NCBI GenBank assembly: GCA_029706075.1
Contig: JAINUG010000138.1
Span: 2,604,001 to 2,668,000 of the forward strand
Source: Aldrovandia affinis
Taxonomy: Eukaryota > Chordata > Actinopteri > Notacanthiformes > Halosauridae
Reading direction: 5' to 3'
DNA length: 64,000 nt
The notes beneath the pieces are model-generated. The model ran no database searches. It was not told where the DNA came from and saw nothing but the letters and a program-made list of their open reading frames with translations. This document shows positions 54,476 to 64,000 of the stretch, in pieces; positions within the stretch are counted from its first letter, which is position 1; the number at the start of each line of letters is the position of its first letter. Position numbers and translations under genes: made by a program.

Positions 54476-56249
54476 CATTGGCGATTTCTTTAAGACAACG
54501 AGGGAAGCTCGGCCTCCCCTATAATTTCTAGGGGGGTGGGAAATATTTTTTAATTACAACAATAAACATTTTTACTTAATATCTATTTTTAAAAATACCA
54601 CAGATTGAGAGTGATATTTCAATTCCATGGTATGTCACTTAGACTGAGATGTTTTGTTTAAACCAGCACTATCTATCGCCTCATGCAATTAAAACTGTCA
54701 GTGGAAGCTCAGCTGGTCGCAGTTATCTTTGGTTTTCTATGGACTTACTGTATTTAAAGGAATAACACGTGATTGGTTTTTGAGAATTTAATTGGACAAT
54801 ATTGATCCGCCTGGAAGCTGAGCTTCTGAGCCATACGTCCAATCAGATTTTGACATGCCTCCGTCAATCAGGATCTGTCTGTGGCTCCATCCAATAGCTA
54901 CAATATTTGCAGCTTGGGCACAGGAGTTTTTGGAGAGTGACATCTGTCACAGGTGAGGTTGGCAATAGTTTGAATTATTTGGTCTTTATTCCTCTATTAT
55001 TGTAATTCGGTATTTTAATTAAACTGTTAATCATTTCTATTCTAAATTGATCACTTTGAGCTTGATAGTTAACCACAATAGCTAGCTAATGTTAGATAAT
55101 TACATTGATTTGTCAGTCTGCAAACTTGCTTGGGATAGTTTAGCTAACGTTAGCTAGCTGACATTTGCCGTTCAGATCAAACATGAGATTTTAGCTAGCT
55201 AGCTAGTTAGCATGATGTTTTAGAAGAAAGTCTTTGTATATTCAACATGTCAAATAATAAACTGCAGTTTTGTTCTAGCTAAAGTTTGCTATTAGTTAAC
55301 ATTATCTAGGAAATAATTTGTCTCATCTCGCATGTATAAACTGAACTGGGCTAACATTAGCGAGCTAGCTAACTGCTTGACATTGAGGATTGTGAAGTCA
55401 CTGGAGAAAAACCCTCCTTGGTTTGACTGAGTGGTCAAGCACTTTTAGAAAGAAAGGAGATTAGAATTTGCTTACAAGGTAAGGGGACAGCCCATAATAT
55501 TTATTTTAATATGTTGCAAAATTAATGTGTTAGCTTTTACCTTAATTAGGGACATTATTTAGCTATCATGCCCTGTATTGTTTCTGTATAATAGTTCACA
55601 TTTAAAGGTAATCGATTTCTTTGTGAAGCTAGTATTACCAAGTGTACCAAAATGTATTTACTGTTATGTTGAATAACATTTGCCTTTGTCTTTATTTGTT
55701 TCTAATGTTTCATCAAAGTACTAATTTGATTAAAAATATATACTATTTTGTTATTGAATGAAGATGGTAGGTCTTAAATTATATTATGTCAGGCTTTTAA
55801 TATAATGATAATCCCTGTATTTTGCAGTAGTGAGGTAGGCAGGTATCATCAGGGGCAGTGAGTGCATCATCATCATCATCTTCATCATCATATCATCAGA
55901 GCAGCAGGGGCAGTGAGCAACCATATCACCAGAGCAGTAGATGAGGTCAGATCCTTTCCCCAATGTGTCAATATGTTATTGAATGAAGATGGTAGGATTG
56001 TCGTAAATTATATGATGTCAGGCATTAAATGAGGATAATCTCTATTTTGCAGTAGTGAGGCAGGCAGGCAGGAGGCATCAGGGGCAGCACAGCACATCAT
56101 CATCATCATCATCATCATCATAACGTCATCAGAGTAGCTGGGGCAGTCAGCATTATCATCGGAGCATCAGAGAATGTCAAGGTCAGATCAGCCTCCCACC
56201 ACCCCCGGCCCTCAGTTTCACCTGTTGTGGACCCCACCAGTCTCCACTG
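54476..56249. mobile_element. Non-autonomous hAT element with exact 8-bp TSD
   Basis: The exact 8-bp direct repeat CTGTGCTC lies at 54468-54475 and 56250-56257. Left end CATTGGCGATTTC; right end reverse-complemented CAGTGGAGACTGG. The TIRs are weak (CANTGG), but a perfect 8-bp TSD next to hAT-style ends is strong support. Length is 1774 bp with no transposase. It contains dense AGCTAACGTTAGC words (55075-55380) and an internal tandem duplication. Confidence 0.8.
55752..56190. repeat. Tandem duplication of ~225 bp with (ATC)n tracts
   Basis: GTTATTGAATGAAGATGGTA begins at about 55752 and again at about 55976. Each copy continues with TTTTGCAGTAGTGAGG, CATCAGGGGCAG and a CATCATCATC tract. Confidence 0.85.
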
Positions 56250-56257
56250 CTGTGCTC

Positions 56258-58169
56258 TCAAATTAGTAAACATTGCACAAGTGCATTAAGTGAATTAACA
56301 AGTGCTAGAACAATTGTTTCTCTTGGAGAATTGTCATGATTGTTTCCCTCCTGAGCCCACTGATTTTTTAATTCTGATGAGCCTGTACAGCCTTATCTGA
56401 TCACTGTGATTGAATTTCACAAACAGAGTAGGCCTCTGTGTTTGTGGTGAACATGCATCCATCTGGCAAACCTATCCATTGTGGTAGACAAAAAACTTCT
56501 AAGATCTAATGCTAACACATGCTCTTTTGGTTCCAAATTACATAAGCGTCACATGTAAGGTTACGGCAAATGTCAGCCTTGTCCGTGTCGTGCAGCGCTT
56601 CACCAATATCCCCGGCAACTATTTGTAACATCGCTCATGTCTGTCGTGTTGGCTTAAGAGGGATTTCCATGCAGTTTGTAGCTCTGTATGTGAGGAATGA
56701 GAGTGTTCTACATCAAGGCATGGCCATGTACTTGTCTGCTATAAATTGAGGTTACCGGAAGTCCTATTTGTTAAAAATATAGAAAAAATGCTCCACAGTG
56801 TTTCTTTTGAAGCAATCACCTTTTCAGAGACAGCCTCTAGTTCTGGCTGCTGTTGACTGGCCATCACTCTGACGTTAAACCTGGCAATCGCACGGGGCAG
56901 AGCCGGCCGTAATTAAAGAATGTACCGATATCGACCGTGTCATTTGTTAATTTGTTATTTACAATTGCTGTGATTACAGACCATCACCAGAACCAGTGAG
57001 CGCACATACTAAGAGAGCACATACTACTTACCTTTAGGGATGCAATCCATCGGCTTCCACGTTCCAAGCTGCAAGTCTACCAGCTTCAGCAGAGGAATAA
57101 AAAAGTTCTCAATGCCACGTAGAAATTATTTCTCAGACGGTGGTCTTATTTATGGATTTGCACCTTATTCTCTACCTTTAAGAATAATTTCCTTCAAAAA
57201 ATGTCATAAAATTGAATTGAAAAGTTTATATAACACAAATCAACACCAACAAAATTGAGTGTCTAATAATAGCTGCCACTGCAAAATACTTTTTGTCTAG
57301 AAATGTATACAAAAAAGACTTGTGTAAGGACGTGTCATGGAAAAATTGGCTATTTTGGAAATTGAAGAATCTATTTTTTAAACATTTGCATCTTTCACTG
57401 AGACCTAAAAGTATTTTCCTCACATTATGTTACATTGGCTCCTAAGAATCATTGCAAAAAAGTACATGGATATCTGAACTCAGATCATTTAAGTAAACTG
57501 AGAGACTAAATGTTTTTATAATTTTTCTCTTTTGGCTAATGCTGTCTTAGGTGCCACTAGAAAATTAACATGAAAATCACAAATAATAACACAGACATAA
57601 AATGGTTACAAACAACCAAAATCTTTCCTATTTTTGATAAACAATAATAGCTATATATGTGTCTTATTACATGTCTTACATACATGTATATTGAACTATA
57701 CTTTAGCATTTTACCTATATTCACCTTAGCTCAAATTTGTGCCTAGTTTTTAAGTTTAGTTTTACTCATAAAGAAATAAATGGTATTAAAATCTATGTTA
57801 TGAGTGTTTGGATGTTATGCCTGTTTTCAATAAAATGACTAGCAACAGGTGATTTGAGATTTGCTCTTCTATTAAAACCCTTGTGTTCCACTAGATTTGT
57901 TTTTAAGGTCTTACCCACAATGCTCATACCACATGGGTATAACAACAGATAAATAACATTTGTAGAACTACTTGTGATACAAGTTTTGATTGTATATATT
58001 TTTTCCCGATCTGTGTTGTATAAAAGTTGGTTTTAGCCATATTGTTACAACCAGAAAACTGCACGGAAAACAGATGGCGAGTTTTGTTATTGTCGTTTTT
58101 TTTTCTTTGTATAGCAGTTGGACTCAAATTATCTTCGGTAAGAGAAGAGAGGTGGTTTATCAAAAGATT
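56258..58169. other. Non-coding stretch, no gene seen
   Basis: AT-rich, short ORFs without domains. Confidence 0.4.
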
Positions 58170-58480
58170 TTTCAAATAAAATAAAATCATATTTATATAG
58201 CACAATTCATACAAGTGCAAAAAAGTGTTACACTTAAAAAGTAGTAAAACAACGGTGATACAAATGGGGAAACAAATTAAGAGCAAGACTGAGGTAATTA
58301 TGAAAATAAAAGCAGGTAAAAGTAAATAAAAGCAATAAAATAACTGAAAAGCACACTAGGTAAATGCATGGCTAAAAAGGTGCATATTGTGTTTAAAAAT
58401 TCCAACATTCTCTGCTGCCCTCAGATCCTCCAGTAGGCTGTTCCAACAGCTGGGGCCATTTTAGGTCAGTCTCTAAAATA
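58170..58480. mobile_element. Dispersed fish repeat, LINE-tail-like
   Basis: AAATAAAATAAAATCATATT, TTATATAGCACAATTCATAC and CTGCCCTCAGATCCTCC..AGGCTGTTCCAACAGC occur in this order in a widespread teleost repeat. The class (SINE or LINE tail) is uncertain. Confidence 0.5.
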
Positions 58481-58769
58481 TGCCAATGTTTTTGAATGAT
58501 TGACTTAATTTGGTCGCTTTCAAAGCTATAGGCTTGTGACTGAAAATGGTTTATTTTGTTTTATCTGATGTATTTGTTGATCTTTCACAATCCACCTTGT
58601 TGTGCTGAATTCAACCAATAATCTGGATAGCCTATTGATTTAAAGCATTCAATCATTTTAACAGTGTTTGTCATTTTCTGTCAGACTTTTTTGAGTGGTT
58701 GAGGCTGAAAACTGTCAAGAACACAGTATTTTTGTGTAGGGTTGTACTTGTACTTGAGCTTATCCCCAT

Positions 58770-60680
58770 TCTGAAAGAAAGTCATATTTTTCTAAGACAC
58801 CAAAATAAAATCTGGTGCAATCAATTGTCTTCAGAGGTCACATAATTATTTGATTGGAGTCCACCTGTGTACAGTTAAGGTGTTTCAAATTATTTCAAAT
58901 TAAATACACCTGTCTGTGGGGTTCCACAGTTAGTTAGTGCGTTTCCAAACAAGAGCTTCATCATGAAGGCCAAAGAACATTCATAGCAAATCTGAGAAAA
59001 GGTTTTTCAAAAGCACCAAGAGGGGGGAAAGATATAAGAAGATTTCAAAGACTCCCAGAGCACCTTTAATTCCATCATAAAGAAATGGAGAGAATATGGC
59101 ACAACTATGAACAGACCATCCTCCAAAACTGAGCATCCCTGCAAAAAAGGCACTTGTTAGTGAGTCCGCTAAGAGGTCTATGCCAACTCTGACTCTGAAG
59201 TTACAGTCGTCCATGGCAGATATGGGAGGGTGGAAAAAAGAAAGCCATTGTTGAAGAAAACTCATATGACATCTCACCAGAGTTTGAGTTTGCCAGAAAG
59301 CATGTCGGAGACTATCAAATCAAGTGGAGGAAGATTTGATGGTCTGATAAGACTAAGCTTGATATTTGGCATAAACCTAACACTGCACATCATCCCAAGG
59401 ACACTATACCTACCGTGAATGGTGGTGGGAGCCTAATCCTATGGGGATGCTTCAGGGACTGGAAAACAAAAAATAGAGGGCAAAATGGATGGCGGAAGAT
59501 ATAGACAAATCTTGGAGGAAAACCTGCTTCAGTCTGGGAAAGACCTGGGATTTGGGAGAATATTTATATTCCAGCAAGTCAATGACCCAAAGCATACAGC
59601 AAAAGCCACATTGTAGTGGTTTAAAAACTGTAGTGTGGATCGAAGGTGGAAGAGCCACACGCAGATCTCATGAGTATCTAAAAGCTGAACACAAGCGCTA
59701 AGTCTGCGAACAGAATAGGAAGCGGGGAAAAATAGAAAGAAAAAGAAAAGAAAGGAAATCCTGGAACAAAACTTCACGGGAATAAAATCAACAGAAAACA
59801 ACCCTAAAAGGGCGAATACTCCTCACCGAGGAGCTAAGAAAATAAATAGCTATAAAGACTTTAGCTCTGGGGAACATTAGCCCCGATAAACAAATAATAC
59901 ATCTCAAAAGGAAAACCACCGAAGTGGTTAGCTTGTAACCCTCAGTTTGGAGATGATAAATCTCCCTAAAAGGTTACCACAGAGTGGTGAGGCTAAACCT
60001 TTATATAGAGATGAATAAGTAGTACCTTCTCTCTTTAACTGAGAGAGCCACAGAGTGGTGAAACCAGACATTAGTTCAGAATACCAGCTAGAGCGTAACA
60101 ATTAGTTTACACAGAAGCGTTTGCATGAGGGAAACAGAGACCTTAAATAAGAGATGGGATTAACACTGATAGCTGTCAGCTGAAAGCAATCAGAGAACTC
60201 CCGACACAAGACCATATAAGGACGGCGGAAATGACACTCGCCCTCCAGAGGCCGAATGAGGTAAAACCGTGACAAAAACAAAACAAATCAATGTTCTCGA
60301 GTGTCCCAGTCAAATCCCATTGAGAATCTGTGGAAAGATTAGAAAATTGCGGTTCACCACCAGTCCCTATCCAACCTGTTGGAACCCGAGCAATTTTGTT
60401 AAGACAAATGGGTGAAAATTGCAATGTCCTGATGTGCAAACTGGTCGAGGCTTACTTAAATAGACTCACAGCTGTAATTGCAGCTAAACGCACTTTTACC
60501 AAGCATTAAGTCAAGGGGGATGAATACTTTGGTAATCAATTGTTGTCTGTTTTTTATTTGTAATTCATTAAGTAAAAGCTTTAGAATTGTTGTTGTTGTT
60601 TTTTTGACATTATAGAGTATTTTGTGTTGATCAGTGGCAAGAAATGCCAAAAGGGCTGAATACTTTTTATACCCACTATA
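58770..60680 (+). pseudogene. Tc1-like transposon, copy 2 (split by a solo LTR)
   Basis: Related to copy 1 at 16818-18060 but longer. Untranslated leader and decayed N-terminal HTH region at 58800-59230, then GRVEKRKPLLKKTHMTSHQ, then the DDE-core region to 59623. A 646-bp solo LTR interrupts. The C-terminal region (GTCAAATCCCATTGAGAATC, CTGTGGAAAGATTAG) and 3' UTR follow, and the right end is TACTTTTTATACCCACTATA at 60680. Frames are broken throughout. The left TIR was not resolved, so the start is approximate. Confidence 0.75.
59629..60274 (-). mobile_element. Solo LTR with 5-bp TSD, related to the 27767 Gypsy LTR
   Basis: TG..CA ends (TGTAGTGTGG to AACCGTGACA) with the exact TSD AAAAC at 59624-59628 and 60275-60279. 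The Tc1 sequence joins correctly when it is removed. Its outer edges resemble the Gypsy LTRs (ACCGTGACA end, GCCAC.CGCAGA near the other end), so orientation is probably minus. Confidence 0.85.
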
Positions 60681-61615
60681 AATCCTCTATTTGTAAGAGT
60701 GGGGATTATCTCGGCTCCTCCACAGTAAATCCTCCACAGCAACATCCAGAGAGTGTGATTCTGCAAGCCGACAGACAAGGCAGCCTTTATGAAAAATAAG
60801 CCTGTTTCAATATGGCCGTGCCATGTAAACACCTAATGTTCTTAAGTAAAATGCTGGTATGACCAGGTTATGACTTGCCTGGAGGAACCTGCATGATGCC
60901 AAGAATGTCGTCTGGGCATCTGAAAGCTGTAATCGAGGAGGGTTGATTTATTGACATTACTGTAATTGATTTATGTCAGTATACAGAATAACATCCATAG
61001 TAGTAAATTCAGACAATTCCTACAGGGGTAATTGACAAATGATGTGTGTGCAAAGGCAGACCTATAATCAGGAACATGGGGCCGGCGGTCCCTCACACTT
61101 TGGCCCTGCCCTACAACGTGACAATTTTTCCAAAAGACTTAATTTTTTTACAGTTAAGTAGTAAGGAAGTTTTTCGTTAATCAACATTAGTGTAACCTAA
61201 GAGCCAATGTGTCTTTATATTCATTTTTTTTGTGTGCAATGTGCACTAGCAATAACTATGATGGTTAGTATACTAACCATGATTTAAGAAAAAAACATAT
61301 CCATTCAATAATATACAACTTGTATTTCACAGCATGCTGCTACATACATATAATATAAGTAAGGCCCAGTTTCGGCTTAGTTTCCTATTGCTAGTTTCCT
61401 ATTCCTGTCCATGTTATTTTTAGTTTATTTCTTGTTTTATATTTTCTGGATATATATTTGTTGGAATATTTATTTATTTTATTTGGATGTATGTTTAGTT
61501 GGGTTTATGTTTATGTTCTGTGTCATTGTCCAGTCTGGGGAAGTTGTTACAATTGTGCAATTGTTACAATTGCGTGTTACTACCGTTTACCTTTCTGGTG
61601 TGTGTTAAAAGATGT
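60681..61615. other. Non-coding stretch, no gene seen
   Basis: No element recognised. Confidence 0.4.
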
Positions 61616-61623
61616 GTTTTAAC

Positions 61624-62838
61624 CAGTAGCGGGCCATGCATTTCACACCTAGGCCTTCAGTGGTGTCCTACCTGAATTATTACACCTCTTAATACCATCA
61701 TTATGATGCCACGGTTATAGAAACCATCAATATTATACAGAAATGCAGAATAACAGGGCGTTGCATCACAGACAGGTTTCTCATGTAGCGAGAATGAATG
61801 CCATTACTAAAGTAAGAAACCCAATTAACACAATTCAACAAGTCTCCTTTCACTGCAGCCACAGCTGCGCCACATACATTATCTCAAGCAGAAGCATCAA
61901 TATTAACCTAATAAAATTACAAAAATATAAAAAAATGTAAATAAAATTCATTATACTCACCAAAACTTTTGATTATTTGTACACAAAATCCATCCTCCTT
62001 TCTTTACTTAAGAAGAGTTCAATTACTCTGTTGTACAGGTTATCTGTGTGTTTCAGTTCCAACAAGTCCTTTTCTATCGCCATGGAGGCTAATGCTAAAA
62101 GTCGAGTCTGTCCAGTCGTATTTCTGTCCAGCAATACAATTTGCAGTGCTCTTCGGAGGCTGTGAGCCAAGGTACCGCTCGTAGTTACTGAATTGAAAGT
62201 GACGGACAAACCCTTTCCCTGGCTGGGACAGGTTTGCTAGTGTCGGAGTTGGCTGACCTTTTCTCACGATGTCCAGCTTTTCTTGAAAAGTCTGTCTTGA
62301 AAATGGCATTGTAAGTATATCTGCAACCAAATCAATTTCTTCTCTGTCAGCCATTGTGGGTTGAAAAAACAGCTATTAAATCTACACAAATATATTTTAG
62401 CTTGTGCAGATCGCTACAGATGCAGTTTGCTAGCTATGACGAGTACGCTCTCTGACCATCCAATCAAATGACGTGAAAATGCAGACTTTATCGTAGGCCT
62501 GCTAGATGGCCCCGGTGTCGCCAACTCGAAATCTGATTGGTTAAAGCAACAGTTTCATTGCCATTTATTTTAAGCTACAGGCACAGGCACTGTTGATTCT
62601 GAAGGCCTCAAGGCAGATTTCTTTGACCCTGGCAACACATGACGGCTGAAATATGATTGGATAAAAGCTCTAACATAAACATACACTACTGGAAGCAGCG
62701 CAACCAAGAGAAAAGCTATGAAATGAAGAGAATAGGCTATTGGGAATAATTTAATACATATTCATGGAAAAAATATATTAAAACGTAAGTGTTTAGGCCA
62801 GCAGAGAAGGCCTTGCTGGCCCTGACGGCCCATCACTG
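61624..62838 (-). mobile_element. Deleted hAT element (ZMYM1-like) with exact 8-bp TSD
   Basis: TSD GTTTTAAC at 61616-61623 and 62839-62846. Left end CAGTAGCGGGCCATGC; right end reverse-complemented CAGTGATGGGCCGTCAGG. Carries the fused ends of a transposase gene. Confidence 0.9.
61973..62354 (-). pseudogene. ZMYM1-like hAT transposase, N- and C-terminus fused by deletion
   Basis: From 62354: MADREEIDLVADILTMPFSR, QTFQEKLDIVRKGQPTPTLA, NLSQPGKGFVRHFQFSNYER. This matches the N-terminus of fish hAT transposases annotated as zinc finger MYM-type 1-like. Near 62165 the frame changes, and LALASMAIEKDLLELKHTDN, LYNRVIELFLSKERRMDFVYK runs to a stop at 61973, which resembles the C-terminus of the same protein. 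About 600 residues including the zinc-binding and catalytic domains are missing. It depends on an intact relative for any movement. Confidence 0.75.
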
Positions 62839-62870
62839 GTTTTAACCCATATTCTCCTAATGCATTATTC

Positions 62871-63738
62871 TGTATAAACACAGTGTGTGCCTGGCCACAT
62901 AACACACTCATTCACACTCAGCCAACCTTCATTCTAACACTTCCCTCTTATTGGAAATGATAAGTGAAACAATAGGAAAATTATGTATCATTGGAAAGAG
63001 TATGAAATTATCTTTATTTTGATGTATAAACTGATGTGTTATGCCCAATGACAAAACAGTTGCAATTGAAAAACAAAATATACAAATTATGAAAATGAGA
63101 AAATATGTATTTGTACATAATTTATAATAATAATTTGTGGAGATGTATGGTATGTCATGTCAATTAAATGTTTTAATACACAAAATATGTGTGTAAATTA
63201 TGTACAGACAAATTATTACAATCTACATTTACATGTAACCATTTTGAAATTTGACGTGAAGTTATATTTCATTGAAATGAGTTCGTATCATTCTATGTAA
63301 TGTCACAAGTTCATCTCATTATTCATTTTGTTATTAGTTTAAATTTTTTGCTTGCCTTTTGTTTGTCTGTTGGGATCATCATTAGCAAACGTCTGGTAAT
63401 GGAAGTGGCCAAAACATGGATCAGGACACATACTAACTTCACATACCGAACAAATGAACATTTGTTCTAAATGATGGGCTTTCATTTCGTTTGGTTTATT
63501 TTAGTTTGTTATTTTAGTTAATTGTTTTTGCCTGAAAGATTCACACTGAGTAGTGTGAAGACTTTGTGCTTTGTGTTTATTTTATTTATCCTGCTCTCCC
63601 GCTGTTTCTCTCTCCTGCGTCTGGTAGCAAGACGGAAATAAAGATCCGGTCCGGAGACTGGCAAACCCCACTCCTCTGCCAGTTCTTACCATCGGCTGCT
63701 CTGCTCACATCCGGGGATTTGTTATGTGGCGTGTGACA
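62871..63738 (+). mobile_element. Probable solo LTR
   Basis: Begins TGTATAAACA and ends GGCGTGTGACA, with TATTC on both sides (62866-62870 and 63739-63743). The 3' portion (GGAAATAAAGATCCGGTCCG, GCTGCTCTGCTCACATCCGG) resembles the 3' portion of the solo LTR at 530-1020. The 868-bp length rests on a 5-bp match, so the left edge is less certain than the right. Confidence 0.55.
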
Positions 63739-64000
63739 TATTCCAGACTACTACTACACTTTTCCTGACATTTCCAATTGTGAGAAGGAATGTTTTTTCA
63801 GGAATGGCAAAAGTGAAAAATCTACTTTTGGTGGATTTACAATGGACCAGAGTGGCTCTTTACCATGTCAATAATAGCTATTGAGTCCAAACTGTTGCAA
63901 GAATGTTGTAGAATTGTAGACACCAGAAATAAATCTTGGAGGAAGGCTGTTGTTTAAGAGGTAAGATAATTGGTTCACATATTTTATCTTATTCTGTTTT

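Noticed and set aside
1-64000. Host protein-coding gene
   Set aside because: All frames with recognisable domains belong to transposable elements; other frames are short and unsupported. A gene whose exons lie outside the window cannot be excluded.

Overview
The window looks like repeat-dense intergenic or intronic DNA from a ray-finned fish, most likely a teleost. The evidence is the mix of elements: Tc1-like elements, BED-finger and Ac-type hAT elements, PIF/Harbinger, a TTAA-flanked piggyBac-like element, L1-type LINE pieces, tRNA-derived SINEs (two with a 3' hairpin carrying a GGATA loop and a TGTAA-type tail, as in eel UnaL2/UnaSINE), a 5S rRNA-derived SINE, and Ty3/Gypsy chromoviruses of the Tf1/sushi group. 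That tail type is shared by many fish, so the species is not fixed by this sequence. I found no convincing host protein-coding exon, no tRNA or rRNA gene and no CRISPR array. Every protein-like stretch I could identify belongs to a transposable element.

Layout. 0-2.6 kb: a solo LTR with 5-bp target-site duplications (TSDs) and a decayed Tc1 fragment. 2.6-9.6 kb: minus-strand L1 remains interrupted by two BED-finger hAT elements. The second (6602-9521, exact 8-bp TSDs) itself contains a Harbinger element. 9.7-12.6 kb: a piggyBac-like MITE, a 1-kb foldback with arms of about 230 bp, a SINE, and the 5' end of a minus-strand LTR element with a tRNA-Phe-type primer-binding site. 12.7-26 kb: mostly plain sequence with several SINEs and Tc1 remains. 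26.4-37.5 kb: a decayed but intron-containing Ac-like hAT transposase gene, with a complete 5.9-kb Gypsy chromovirus (27767-33662) inserted in one of its introns. 38.0-41.7 kb: an intron-containing IS630/Tc1-like transposon holding a Gypsy pol fragment, which is split by a SINE inside the reverse transcriptase catalytic motif, plus a 161-bp hAT MITE. 42-54 kb: scattered SINEs, microsatellites and a minisatellite. 54.5-56.2 kb: a non-autonomous hAT with exact 8-bp TSDs. 58.8-60.7 kb: a Tc1-like element carrying a solo LTR. 61.6-63.7 kb: an internally deleted ZMYM1-like hAT and a probable solo LTR.

The most interesting system is the 5.9-kb Gypsy element. Its LTRs differ by one substitution and six one-base homopolymer indels. 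It has no tRNA-type primer-binding site. Instead, an 11-nt stretch one base from the 5' LTR is perfectly complementary to LTR sequence about 30 nt downstream of a TATA box, where the RNA should begin. That is the layout expected for Tf1/sushi-type self-priming. Several of its reading-frame breaks lie at or near homopolymers, so some may be sequence-consensus errors.
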